A stretch of DNA of 64,000 nt from Amphibalanus amphitrite (GCF_019059575.1 NW_024883030.1:79961-143960); one strand, 5' to 3'. Shown: positions 33,948 through 45,512, numbered from the stretch's first letter. A program made the numbers and translations. The notes: generated from the sequence alone by a model not told the origin.

Positions 33948-35931
33948 CACTGTAAAAAAAAAGTTTAGTACATCCAAGCAGCTAAATGCACTTTAGCACC
34001 ATGGTAAAAAACGAGCACCACCCACCGGCTTAATTTAAGCAGGCTAACAGGGTGCTATTTGAGTTGTTTATTTTTAGCACCATAAAAATCGTAGCACCAT
34101 GGCTACTGGATGGGGCTAACAAGATGCTTTTTAATTAGTACCTGATATCTAAGACCCGAAGGCTGATAAAAAATTAGCACCCTGGAGGGTGTATTTTTTA
34201 GCACACTGAGGGTGCTAGGGTCAAAAACAAGCCCTCAGGAGGTGCTACTTGTTTAGCATCTTAGCACTTAGCACCTTCAGCTAGCACGCAAATAGCTTCT
34301 TACTATACCCCAGCATACTACTGCAAGCTTAGCATTAGCATCTATGGACAATGGACATGAGTCACGGTTGAGCAAACTCATGCAGGATGTTTTGGGTCAT
34401 CGGTTTCTGTATTATCTAATATATATAGTTTATCATTACCGATCACAGGCTGTCACACCATGAAGGGAGATGAACTCCTACAAATGTAGGTGTCCACATT
34501 GATGACCAGTCGATGTCAATTCGAAACTTTTCCCACCACCAGTCACGCCGGTTGCGTGGGAAAGCAAAGATGTTTCGCCGTTTTGTTTTGTTGGGTTAGG
34601 CCCTTTCGGTCTGACAAGACCACTGCAGAGCCGGAAGGATGATAGGAATTAGGGGGAGACATCGGTCTGGGCAGGCACCCTAGTGAGTCGCCGGGGCTGA
34701 GCCCGTCCAGAGGACAGGCCACCCAGCCCCCAGGCACTCACTGCGCCCGGCTACGGGGTGCGCTCCCTCGGGAACAGCGGTGCCGCTCCAAGGGAGCAGC
34801 CCGCATGAGATGAAGTTGCCTGTCTAGCCCGGAGGGGGGTTGCGGCGTGGAGGAGAAGGATTTCAGTACCCTGAGGATAGAAGCACGGAACGGTGAATGT
34901 TTCGCCGTTTGTTTGTTTGTTTTGTTGGGTTAGGCCCTTTCGGTCCAGTAAGACCATTTCAGAGCCGGAAGGATGATAGGATATAGGGGGAGACATTGGT
35001 CTGGGCAGGCACCCTAGTGAGTCGCTGGGGCTGAGCCCGTCCAGAGGACAGGCCACCCAGCCCCAAGGCACTCACTGCACCCGGCTACGGGGTGCGCTCC
35101 CTCGGGAGCAGCGGCGCCGCTCCAAGGGAGCAGCCCGCATGAGATAAAGTTGCCTGTCCAGCCCGGAGGGGGGTTGCGGCGTGGAGGAGAGGGATTCCTG
35201 CATCTTGAGGATAGAAGCATGAAACGGTGTTTCGCCGTTTTTTTTTTTTTTTTTTTTTTTGTTGGGTTAGGCCCTTTCGGTCGACAAGACCATTGCAGAG
35301 CCGGAAGGATGATAGAATTTAGGGGGAGACATTGGTCTGGGCAGGCACCCTAGTGAGTCGCCGTGGCTGAGCCCGTCCAGAGGACAGGCCACCCAGCCCC
35401 AAGGCACTCACTGCACCCGGCTACGGGGTGCGCTCCCTCAGGAGCAGCGGTGCCGCTCCAAGGGAGCAGCCCGCATGAGATAAAGTTGCCTGTCCAGCCC
35501 GGATGGGGGTTGGGGCGTGGAGGAGAAAGATTTCAGTATCCTGAGGATAGAAGCATGGAGAGGTCAAGTGTTTCGCCGTTGCTTTTGTGACCTATATAAT
35601 GAATTGAATTGGTTTCAGTTGTCAGTTTCGGAACAAAAGCGTTGCCAATAGTCACGTGATGAATGTTGCAGAGGTTTTGAAGATGCATCTTATCTATATT
35701 ACTTCTGCCCCTCTTGGAAAACGCAAAAAAAAGTGTGCAGCTATATCAGTGGTGCAAAAAAAACATCAAAAATCGCAGTAATTCAAAGCCGTATGAAGCA
35801 GCGCCATCTGTGTGTGACGTTTGAAGCTTCAGTGCCCTGGTTGTACACCAGGGTTCCATCGGAATAGGTGCTAATCCTAAGCACCTTAATAGCAGTTGTT
35901 TAGCACCAAAAGTGCTAATCTTTTTACAGTG
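33948..35931. mobile_element. CACTGTAAAAA-ended element with TAGCACC repeats
   Basis: Left CACTGTAAAAA at 33948-33958 and right TTTTTACAGTG at 35921-35931 form a perfect 11-bp inverted repeat. Both sub-terminal regions (33980-34300 and 35860-35920, with more just outside the right end) are dense in TTAGCACC/GTGCTA words. CACTG termini suggest an EnSpm/CACTA-like or related origin, but no short target duplication is clear. The middle is occupied by the 0.33-kb tandem repeat. Confidence 0.45.
34571..35570 (-). repeat. three tandem copies of a 320-340-bp SINE-like unit
   Basis: The word TGTTTCGCCGTT starts at 34571, 34909, 35228 and 35569, so units are 338, 319 and 341 bp. Each carries GGGTTAGGCCCTTTCGGTC, a GCCGGAAGGATGATAG block, GGGGCTGAGCCCGTCCAGAG and a GGTTGCGGCGTGGAGGAG block. 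A T-tract of variable length (25 bases or so in the third unit) next to the junction reads as a poly-A tail on the reverse strand. Related, more diverged sequence is inside element D (about 8395-8880, inverted). Confidence 0.7.
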
Positions 35932-35978
35932 TTTCAGTGTAGCACAACGTTAGCACCTAAGCAGCTAATTAGCAGATA

Positions 35979-36061
35979 TTAAAGGTAGTGTGCCAGCTTT
36001 TCCTGGACCGTATGGAGTTAATGGCCCAGATAAGGAGAACCGGATACTTAGAACTTATCCA
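35979..36061. mobile_element. terminal fragment of the TTAA/AGGTAGTGTGCCA element
   Basis: TTAAAGGTAGTGTGCCAGC and the next 65 bases match the inverted right end of the complete copy at 51859-52727, up to ACTTATCCAT. The rest is missing, replaced by TTAA-family element q. Confidence 0.55.
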
Positions 36062-36719
36062 TCCGGCAGGATAAGTTGCATATCATTCCACTCGGCTCTT
36101 CAAGAGGAACAGAATGATACCATTTTGAAAGCTGTATCTTTATTATGTTACAAGTTATTGGCACACACGTCATTTGACCTCAGTTGACCTCATTTGATCT
36201 GACCCATGGATAAGTACACCAAACAAAGAAGCACCAAGTGACCTGCTGTTAAGTACTGTGGTTTCAAAGCACAAAAGTGATAGAACGAAGCGGATATCTC
36301 CAGTACTTTACGAATTTAATATTTTCCCATAGACTTAACATTACGACGTAATGACCTCTATCTGACCTCAGGTCAGTGACATCGAAAAAAACGAACTATA
36401 TGTTGTACAACTCGGTGAACCTAGCACATCCTGCAAGTTTAAAGGAAATCAGTACAAGACTGTGAGTTGGACAGGTGCATAAATAAAATTGAAATTTGAC
36501 CATGACCTTGTACCGGTTTTCTGACCTGGTGGCTTGACCCAAGGTCACCCGAACCTGAAATTTTTAGGTCATATGTAAAGGGTTGCCCAATAGGCTGTGC
36601 CAAATTTGACGTCGCTGCGCGCCGCTATTTTTATACTATCTTTGAAAAACCTTAGGGGGGGGGGCATCGACCCTCCCTACCATGGGCGAGGGTCCCTCGC
36701 CCCGTGGGGGAGCGGTTAA
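36062..36719. mobile_element. TTAA-family element q, right part
   Basis: TGACCT-rich body, then a G-tract hairpin region (GGGGGGGGGGGCATCGACCC near 36655-36673), a GGGCGAGGGTCCCTCGCCC palindrome (36684-36702) and GCGGTTAA with TTAA at 36716-36719. The left terminus is not seen. Confidence 0.55.
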
Positions 36720-36967
36720 ACCCAGAATATACATATTGTTAAACACCCAGTCAACAACCGACGTGACAAATCTGAGATCGATAGCTTTACTTTTGGCAAA
36801 CTTATGGCAAAAAAGCTACTGAACATTGATGATGTTAAATTGAAAACTTTTTGTCGTTCTATGTAGATTACGTAGTGTACAGCTAAGACCGTTATTGGAA
36901 TTCGAATGACGAGCTACATCGAATCAATACTGTTTTATTCAAAATATTTGACAACTTTTGCCTGACC

Positions 36968-38016
36968 TTAACCCTATTCCTGGCGGGGGGGGGGGGGCCT
37001 CAGGAGCCCCCCCCCCTGAGGTTTTTTGGTTATATCTCCCAATCGCTTTGAGCTAGGAAGCTAAAACTTTCTGACGTTTTCTAAAAGGCTTTTACGCAAC
37101 ATTTCTGAAAATTTTGAGTTGATCTGACCTCAGGTCAGGTCACCAGAGGCGGTTTGGTGACCCTACCTCAGAAAAGTTTGCAATCACGCCAGAGCTAAAG
37201 TTTTTGACCGACCAACTTCTTCTCTTCAGGCTTTAGTTAGGGTACCAGTATGTGCAATTTGTATATCTCATAATTTTCATATCTGTGACCTGAGGTCAGG
37301 CCAGACTCGTGACCTTTACATTGCAAGCCTATGGGAAAATATTGAAACGCCTCCTGCTTCGTGTAAACGAGTCAAAACCACCCAATTCTTTCAGTATTAT
37401 GGAAGATTATCTCATCGGTGATGATCCTGGTGCCGCTAATTGACAGGGGCACCGGCAAAGGTCATCTGAGGTCATGTGACGTCATAAATCGTTTTTCTGT
37501 CAATAAATCACGACATGATGGTGCTAAAGACTTGTAAGTGGTACCAAACTGCTCGCCTGGTCAAGGCGCGTCGTTTGGTATGCAGCATGACCATACCCCA
37601 CAACCTCATTGATGAATGACCTGACCTTGACCTCAGGTCAAATTTTAAATTGACCTGTGAAAGTCATCACATACTTATTTCGCATCGCCTCGGCGAGAGC
37701 AACAAAAAATGTATTGGTTTTATGTCTCTATGTTTCTTAGTTTAAAAGTTATATAGGTAACTAATTCCATATAGGTAACTGCCTACTCAAACTCGTGCAC
37801 GCACTCACATGCAGATGGATGACACATGACCTTCAGCAGAACGTAGGTAACATAAACTGACCCATATTATCGCCTAATCTACATCAATAAATTTTAAATG
37901 TAAAATGGACCATAAAATACGCACCACAAGACCCTGTTAAAGTTCAGTGCATATTGTGACCTCTAGTGACCTGGCCTCTTTGGCCTGACCAAACCAGCCA
38001 GATTGGAAAGCCTTAA
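36968..38016. mobile_element. TTAA-flanked element r
   Basis: TTAA at 36968-36971 is followed by CCCTATTCCTGGC and a hairpin GGGGGGGGGGCCTCAGGAGC then CCCCCCCC. The body is rich in AGGTCA/TGACCT and resembles the elements at 41837 and 44155. A TTAA at 38013-38016 may be its right end, but the expected hairpin is not there, so the right boundary is doubtful. Confidence 0.45.
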
Positions 38017-38018
38017 CC

Positions 38019-38090
38019 TTAACCCGTGCCCTTGTGGGGGGGTATTTTTTGCTCCTACCTTCAGACTTTTCAATAGATCTCCAGAACCGT
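38019..38090. mobile_element. left terminus of a TTAA element, cut by satellite
   Basis: TTAACCCGTGCCCTTGTGGG is followed by a G-tract and CTTTTCAATAGATCTCCAGAACCG, matching the left end of the element at 41837. It then joins inverted satellite sequence. Confidence 0.5.
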
Positions 38091-39998
38091 ATTTTGGGTA
38101 TTTTGGATTTCCACCTCTAACTCATAAACGGATACTTATGCCGCTTAGATCTTGCACGTGTGTTGTGAGGGCCGTCATAGGGATGTCCTGTGTGAATTTG
38201 AGCGAAATCGCAGGGGTCGCCTGAAATAGGGCATTTTGGATTTCCACCCCTAACTCATAAACGGATAATTATGCCGCTTAAATATTTCACATGTGTGATG
38301 ATGGCCCCCATAGGGATGCCCTGCGTGAATTTGAGCGAAATCACAGGGGTCGCCGGAAATGGAGTAATTTGGATTTACACCTCTAACTCATAAACGGTTA
38401 ATTATGCCGCTTAGATATTTCACGTGTGTGATGAGGGCCGCCATTGCAATGTCCTGTGTGAGTTTGAGTCAAATCGCAGAGGTCGCCGGAAATCGGGTAT
38501 TTTGGATTTTCACTTCTACCTCATAAACGGATAATTATGCCGCTCAGATATTTCACGTGTGTGATGAGGGCCCCATAGGGATGCCCTGCGTGAATTTGAG
38601 CGAAATCGCAGGGGTCGCCGGAAATCGGGTATTTTGGATTTACACCTCTAACTCATTAACGGTTAATTATGCCGCTTAGATATTGCACGTGTGTGATGAG
38701 GGCCTCCATTGGAATGTCCTGTGTAAGTTTGAGCGAAATCAGAGGGGTCGCCGGAAATCGGGTATTTTGGATTTTCACCTCTAACTCATAAACGGATAAT
38801 TATGCCGCTTAGATATTTCACGTGTGTGATGAGGGCCCCCATAGGGATGCCCTGCGTGAATTTGAGCGAAATCGCAGGGGTCGCCGGAAATCGGGTATTT
38901 TGGATTTACACCTATAACTCCTTAAAGGATAATTATGCCGCTAAGATATTGCACGTGTGTGATAAGGGCCCCTATTGGAATGTCCTGTGTGAATTTGAGC
39001 GGAATCGCAGGGGTCGCCGGAAATCGGGTATTTTGGATTTTCACCTCTAACTCATAAAGGGATATTTATGCCGCTTAGATATTTCACGTGTGTGATGAGG
39101 GCCCCAATTGGAATGTCCTGTGTGAGTTTTAGCGAAATCGCAGGAGTCGCCGGAAACCGGGTATTTTGGATTTTCACCTCTAACTCATAAACGGATAATC
39201 ATGCCGCTTAGATATTTCACGTGTGTGATGAGGGCCCCCATAAGAATGTCCTGTGTGAATTTGAGTGAAATCGCAGGGGTCGCCGGAAAGCGGGTACTTT
39301 GGATTTACACCTCTAACTCATAAACGGTTAATTATGCCGCTTAGATATTTTACGTGTGTGATGAGGGCCGCCATTGGAATGTCCTGTGTGAGTTTGAGCG
39401 AAATCAGAGGGGTCGCCGGAAATCGGGTATTTTGGATTTTCACCTCTAACTCATAAACGGATAATTATGCCGCTTAGATATTGCACGTGTGTGATGAGGG
39501 CCTCCATTAGAATGTGCTGTGTGAGTTTGAGCGAAATCGCAGGGGTCGCCGGAAATCGGGTATTTTGGATTTGCACCTCTAACTCATAAGCGGATAATTA
39601 TGCCGCTTAGATATTTCACGTGTGTGATGAGGGCCCCCATAGGGATGTCGTGTGTGAATTTGAGCGAAATCGCAGGGGTCGCCGGAAATCGGGTATTTTG
39701 GATTTGCACCTCTAACTCATAAGCGGATAATTATGCCGCTTAGATATTTCACGTGTGTGATGAGGGCCCCCATAGGGATGTCGTGTGTGAATTTGAGCGA
39801 AATCGCAGGGGTCGCCGGAAATCGGGTATTTTGGATTTGCACCTCTAACTCATAAACGGATAATTATGCCTCTTAGATATTTCAGGTGTGTGATGAGGGC
39901 CCCAATAGGGATGTCCTGTATGAACTTGAGCGAAATCGTTGGGGTCGCCGAATACGTTTTTGAAAGCGAATACGAATGCGTTGCTGTCTTCATGGACA
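38091..39998 (-). repeat. inverted 133-bp satellite array 3
   Basis: About fourteen monomers (by length) of the same satellite lie on the opposite strand. Individual variants match particular monomers of arrays 1 and 2; the block at 39265-39456 corresponds to 19215-19406. The outer edge ends AACGTATTCGGCGACC-type then CTTCATGGACATC, the exact mirror of the left edge of array 1 (2186-2330). Conserved edge words suggest arrays are bounded units, perhaps carried by a mobile element, rather than random satellite. Confidence 0.85.
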
Positions 39999-41360
39999 TC
40001 GCAGGCCGGAGTTCGACACCGGCGGCGGGCACAGCCAGTTGGGTTCAGGCGCGGGGCCGCCGTGTGCCAACACGGGCATCAGAGCTTTACAGATAGACGG
40101 ATATCGCGTGTAATCGACTACCGCACGGATAAAATCTACGGACAAAGATGTGTAGTTCTGCGTAAAAAAGGAAAATGCCAGACGAAAACTTGTCCAGATA
40201 CCCGCTTGTTTTAAGAAACTCCGACTTTTCTGGTCATATGTTCGCCTGCGTATGCCCCTTGGGCCGCAAATGTTATGTTTTCCATTGTCAAAAGCGTGTC
40301 ATGAATGTAATGTAAATTTTATGTCTGATATGGTTAAACGAATCTGAGAAAAGGGCCACAAATAGGCTAGGTAAAGGCGAAGGGATATAGGTGCTGAATA
40401 TTGCAATTCTGGTGCCAATTCAGCAACCACTCCGACTAGACAATCTGGCAACATAAGGCTACTTGTCAGCATTTTAGTGCCAGATTCAGTTATTAGGGTT
40501 TAGTAAGCTTTTTGGTGCTAGTCAGCAATTAGGTGCCAGGAACAGCTATTTAGGGATCCAAAACAAATATTCCCCATAAAGAAATGTGGAATGCAAATTG
40601 ATACCTAACTATTCGCATTCCTTGAGTCTAAACTTAGCCTCCCTTTTTGTTAGATCTTATCTTAATCACCGTTTCATATCACACACAGTTCAAAGATTTT
40701 GAAGTGGGATTCGAACCCAGCAAGAGGAAAGAGGCTAACATTCAGTTGCTTGGGAACAGGATTTCCCGCTATGCAATCAAAAAAGAATATAGAGACCGAT
40801 GTCAGAGGCAGTGATCAGCTTTGCAATGGACTATCGCACTGAACTGTTTGACAAATATTAGCAAAGAAATAATCCCTAAAAAATTAGAAATATGTCATTG
40901 ACTCACTGTAGAACATGGTTAACTTCCTTTCTTGGGAACACGATTTGCGTACCTCAAATCGAAAAACACTTCAAAAGTCGGAAATAGAAGATGGAATTTC
41001 CTACAAGATAGCATCTCGAGATTTTCTTATTCCTGTCTAGATTCCTAATGATTCGTTCTTGAATATGGCCAATTTCGCCAAAAAATCGATTTTTGCCATT
41101 CGGTTTAATGTGAAACACGGTTAGGTACCTTCAGCCTCTTGGGAACATGATTTGCGTTCGTCGAATCGAAAAACACTTCAAAAGTGGGAAACTGAAGATG
41201 AAATTTCCAATAAGATAGCATCTCGTTTTTTCCATTATCCCTTTGCAATTATCTACAAATAAGCCTTAAATATGGCCGATTTAACATTACAGTCTATGGA
41301 CCTAGCAGAAATTTTGTATTCGACTAGATTTGTGCTGCCAGATCTGTTGACCGGGGGCCG
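39999..41360. other. no gene seen; old repeat remnants
   Basis: 40380-40560 has GGTGCCA/CAGCAATT words like those near 730-860. On the reverse strand at about 40706-40716 there is a B-box-like GGGTTCGAATC with no A box. Two stretches, about 40909-41040 and 41120-41270, are diverged direct repeats (both contain AATCGAAAAACACTTCAAAAG). No gene supported. Confidence 0.35.
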
Positions 41361-41443
41361 GTTTTATTCACCTCGGTTTTTTGCTACGGACCTCGTGCCT
41401 ACCGGCACTCGGTCCTCCGCACAAAAACCTCAGTGAATAAAAC
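41361..41443. other. 83-nt near-complementary hairpin
   Basis: The arms pair in five helices: GTTTTATTCAC/GTGAATAAAAC, GGTTTTT/AAAAACC, TGC/GCA, GGACC/GGTCC and GTGCC/GGCAC, around a four-base loop, separated by small, mostly symmetric mismatches. Size and shape resemble a miRNA precursor, but a short MITE could look the same. No neighbouring protein gene explains it. Confidence 0.5.
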
Positions 41444-41538
41444 GCATTTTCTCAGCCCCGGTCGGGAATATATACTCGTATTCCGACCCATGAGGCTCTC
41501 ATAGCCCTGTGTATAGCTAAGACGTTTGGCGCACTAAG

Positions 41539-41836
41539 TCATCCCATCTCCGTATTTTGGAATAGCGTGTCCCTAGCTACTTTCGGTGGCCTACCTCTCC
41601 ACAAAAATTTCATAATTTTTGTCTGGATGGCTTGCAAATGCTTTTTCTTTACGCGAATAGCCGACATTATATAAATCATCTGTGATATGACAAGAGACTT
41701 AGCTATTACTATCCTTCCCTTGATCGTCAAATCGCGCTGTGACCATTGATTAAGGGTGTTCTGTATTTTTAAAGTCACCTTTTGCATGTTGTCGTCCTCA
41801 CAATCACGTACCGCGCTGAATACTGCACCTAACACC
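41539..41836 (-). pseudogene. LINE reverse transcriptase, C-terminal fragment
   Basis: The reverse-strand reading contains LNQWSQRDLTIKGRIVIAKS and FLWRGRPPKVARDTL, the thumb/post-RT region typical of non-LTR retrotransposon proteins. It continues the RT domain at 43033-43444 once the TTAA element at 41837-43032 is set aside. It is broken by stops downstream and lacks a 3' end I can identify. Confidence 0.75.
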
Positions 41837-43032
41837 TTAACCTTCCAGGCGGTGGGGGGGGGGGCATTTTTTTGCCCCCCCCCCCCTTTAGTTTTTTCAA
41901 TATATCTCGAGAACCGCTGCGCCGATCGTCACCTAACTTTCAGTACCCTCCCGGGAGCAACTAGCGCACATGGTGACCAAAAATTTTTTCCAAAGGCTAT
42001 GATAGGTTGGCCGCTAATGACGTCAGAGTGACGTCATTTTTGCCATTTTCGACCCAAAAAAAGGTTTCGCGGGAAGAGCTGTCAGGCCTACAGCTTTAGA
42101 GATACAGAAAAATGTTTCAGACATAAAAGGTGTGGAATCTTAAGGGCTACAAAACTGCTATTTCGGTTTTTCGAATTTTTTTGGATTTTGACTCCCAAAA
42201 ATCAAAAAATAGATATTTGAATATAATAGCCTAAAAATCCATTTTTTTTTTAATTTCGAAAAAATCGGAATATATGTGATAGTCCTTACTGCCTTCTATC
42301 TACATACCAAATTTGAGATCGATACCTCTTTTTTTGGCCAAGTTATAGCGAAAAAAACTGTTCAAAATTGATGACGCCAAATTTTCAAACTCAATTTTTA
42401 GCAATTCTAGACCTCGTAGCGCAAAACAAAGACCACCATTAGACTCCCCGTGACGAGCTGCATCGAATCGATACCCATTTTATGCAAAAATATCAACTTT
42501 GAAATTTGACCTTTTTTGACCTGACCTTGACATGACCTCCACCCGAAAGTGACCTAAACCGTACCTGATGGTCTTATAACCAACACCATTGAGTTGGAAA
42601 TGAAAAACTGGCCATAAAACATGCATCGCATAACCTTAGTAAAGTTGGGCTCATGTGGTGACCCTTGGTGACCTGACCTGTGACCTGACCTGGTATGACC
42701 AGTGACCTCTAATAGCAACATATGTACTAGACAACTGACGCCTTATCGCTGATTTTCGACAAAATGCGCTTTACTCGGTGTTATAGCGCTTTCCCTAGAA
42801 GCCCCGTGAACGGTGAAACATTTTATCTTTGACCTGACCTGTGACGTCATCGGTGACCTCGAGGTCAATGAAATTTGGTTTCTCTCGACAAATTTGACAG
42901 GGCTATCGAACGCCGTTTGAATTTTCCGGATCCGTCCAGTAGTTTCGGAGATACGGAGGGGGGGGGGGCAAAAAAAATCCCCCCCCCCACCGCGCGGAAG
43001 GTGGCTGGTAGGCCCACCGCCTGCCGGGTTAA
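41837..43032. mobile_element. TTAA-flanked element f, complete, inside a LINE
   Basis: TTAA at 41837-41840 and 43029-43032. The left end is TTAACCTTCCAGGCGG, followed by a G-tract, CATTTTTTTG and a C-tract. The right end has the mirror hairpin, then CGCGGAAGGTGGCTGG and CCTGCCGGGTTAA. The body is homologous, in reverse, to 44155-45334. It contains TGACGTCA-type and AGGTCA-type words and no coding sequence. It splits the LINE RT reading between LARQI and VLGAVFS. Confidence 0.8.
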
Positions 43033-43450
43033 TTTGCCTAGCGAGTGTGCGTCCACATATTGGCACGATGCAATTTCTGTTCTCTCAAATCCACATAAAC
43101 TCGCACTTATCCATATTCAACTGCAGGCCCGATACATTGCCGAAATCGTGAATGATTTTAACGGCTTCATCAGCTGAAGCTAAATCTGCTACGAAAAGGG
43201 TAGTATCGTCACAATACTGCGAGATCTTAAACTCGTTTCCAACTATTTTAATTCCCTTTACCTGTGGCGCTGCACGTAACTTAATGGCCATTAGCTCCAT
43301 TAGCTCCAGTAGTAAAGGAATCTTGATTAGCTCTACCACTAACACGAATATCGATGCAGAGGCAGGGCATCCCTGTTGAAGGCCTCGGGATGGCTGAAAC
43401 CACCCAGATGTAAACCCATTTTGGCACCATCGTGCTTGTGGCAATAAGAC
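43033..43450 (-). pseudogene. LINE reverse transcriptase, catalytic fragment
   Basis: The reverse-strand reading has SRGLQQGCPASASIFVLVVE (fingers/palm), a QYCDDTTLFV catalytic motif (YxDD with Cys at x) and GLQLNMDKCEF (RT motif after the active site). A short in-frame duplication (LLLELMELM) disturbs the region between them, and the upstream part changes frame near 43395. It is part of the same dead copy as 41539-41836. Confidence 0.8.
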
Positions 43451-44154
43451 GCGTCGAATGATATGCTTTTTGTTTGGGAAACGTCAGCTTATGGTGTTGA
43501 CCTTGGGTCAAGGTCAGGTCGAGCAGGTCCTCAGGTCACAAAATTGATCGAAGGAGGTGATATTGCTATCCATTTAATTCACCAGGTCTTTCCAAGTCTA
43601 TAAGGGACTTTCCCGACTCACTAGCTTAATTTGATGGGGAGTTATTTACTTAAAACTTTGATGACCTTAATGACGTGAGACGTCATATGACGTCACTAAG
43701 GCCAACAATGCAAAGTTATGTGTCGGACCTTGCAAGTATTATATAAATTCACGATCCCATGCATTTTCGGTGCTAAATAGCAGTTTCCATATTTCCTCCA
43801 TAGACTTATGATGTTGAGGTCACGTGACCGACCTGACCTCGGGTGACCCTTAGTAAAAATCCGATCCATGCAACTTGTGGGGGCTCGAGAGGCTGCCAAG
43901 AGTCAAAAGTTTCATCTCACTGTGAAAGATCCCCTGGCACTGAAGGTCTTGTGAAGTTTCGAAATTCTAGGAGCATGCAGAGGTTTATTTATAGCGTCCT
44001 AAGTCAGTGACCTGACCTGACCTGAAAGTGCATTTGGTGTCACAAGATCCGGCTTGTATCAAAGGTCAGGTTTACCACCACTCGGTGCATTCCGAGGATT
44101 CGAAAAAACAACCATCAAGATGTAAATAGATTCGATTGAATGGTGCCAGTATGG
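43451..44154. mobile_element. TTAA-family fragment m
   Basis: Homologous to element k (24300-24660 and 27250-27400): AGGTCA arrays, CCATAGACTTATGATGTTGA and GACCTGACCTGACC are in the same order. No clean termini; it fills the space between elements f and g. Confidence 0.5.
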
Positions 44155-45334
44155 TTAACCCGGCAGGCGGTGGGCCTACCAGCCACCTTCCGCGCGGTGG
44201 GGGGGGGGGCATTTCCCCCCCCCGTATCTCCGAAACTACTGGACGGATCCGGAAAATTCAAACGGCGTTCGATAGCCCTGTCAAATTTGTCGAGGGAAAC
44301 CAAATTTTATTGACCTCGGGGTCACCGATGACGTCACAGGTTAGGTCAAAGATAAAATGTTTAACCGTTCACGGGGCTTCTTGGGAAAACGCTATAACAC
44401 CGAGTAAAACGCATTTTGTCGAAAATCAGCGATAAGGCGTCAGTTGTCTAGTACATATGTTGCTATTAGAGGTCACTGGTCATACCAGGTCAGGTCACAG
44501 GTCAGGTCACCAAAGGTCACCACATGAGCCCAACTTTACTAAGGTTATGCGATGCATGTTTTATGGCCAGTTTTTCATTTCAAACTCAATGGTGTTGGTT
44601 ATAAGACCATCAGGTACGGTTTAGGTCACTTTCTGGTGGAGGTCAGGTCAAGGTCAGGTCAAAAAAGGTCAAATTTGAAAGTTGATATTTTTGCATAAAA
44701 TGGGTATCGATTCGATGCAGCTCGTCACGGGGAGTCTAATGGTGGTCTTTGTTTTGCGCTACAGGGTCTAGAATTGCTAAAAATTGAGTTTGAAAATTTG
44801 ACGTCATCAATTTTGAACAGTTTTTTCGCTATAACTTGGCCAAAAAAAGAGGTATCGATCTCAAATTTGGTATATAGATAGAAGACAGTAGGGACTATCA
44901 CATATATTCCTTTTTTTCGAAATTCAAAAAACTTTTTGGATTTTTTGGCTATAATAATCAAAAAATCTATTTTTTATTTTTGGGGGTCAAAATCCAAAAA
45001 ATTCCAAAAACCGATATAGCAGTTTTGTAGCCCTCTTGATTTCACATCTTTTATGTCTGAAACATTTTTCTGTATCTCTAAAGCTGTAGGCCTGACAGCT
45101 CTTCCCGCGAAACCTTTTTTTGGGTCGAAAATGGCAAAAATGACGTCACTCTGACGTCATTAGCGGCCAACCTATCATAGCCTTTGGAAAAATTTTTGGT
45201 CACCATGTGCGCTAGCTGCTCCCGGGAGGGTACTGAAAGTTTGGTGACGATCGGCGCAGCGGTTCTCGAGATATATTGAAAAAACTAAGGGGGGGGGCAA
45301 AAAAATGCCCCCCCCCCACCGCCTGGAAGGTTAA
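44155..45334. mobile_element. TTAA-flanked element g, complete, inverted twin of f
   Basis: TTAA at 44155-44158 and 45331-45334. It starts TTAACCCGGCAGGCGGTGGG and ends CCGCCTGGAAGGTTAA, so it is element f turned around, with the same hairpins and body. It is non-coding; the IR1-like and DR sites are inside. Confidence 0.8.
44492..44519 (+). promoter_or_regulatory. overlapping DR1 and DR4 half-sites in element g
   Basis: AGGTCA at 44492-44497 and 44499-44504 form a DR1. AGGTCA at 44504-44509 and 44514-44519 form a DR4. The layout equals that in element e (26094-26121). Confidence 0.45.
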
Positions 45335-45512
45335 CATCTTCACACAGATCGCCATATTTCAGCGTTTTATGTTTGTACCATTTTAAAAGTGGATGCGGGT
45401 ATCGATAGAAGAAAGATCGGCCTGTTGTGTGGTACCTTCGGTTTTTCCGTATCTCGACTAATAAGTTAATAAATCGACTTTTAGTTTTACCTTCGAAATC
45501 GGTATCTACCAT
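45335..45512 (-). pseudogene. possible further LINE fragment
   Basis: The reverse-strand reading from 45512 ends at the element g boundary and contains RYPHPLLKWYKHKTLKYGDL, a sequence in the style of non-LTR retrotransposon proteins. I cannot place it in a specific domain. Its position flanking element g suggests it belongs to the same broken LINE. Confidence 0.35.

Noticed and set aside
40700..40725. Reverse-strand tRNA (B box GGTTCGAATCC-like)
   Set aside because: No A box at the right distance and no cloverleaf pairing.
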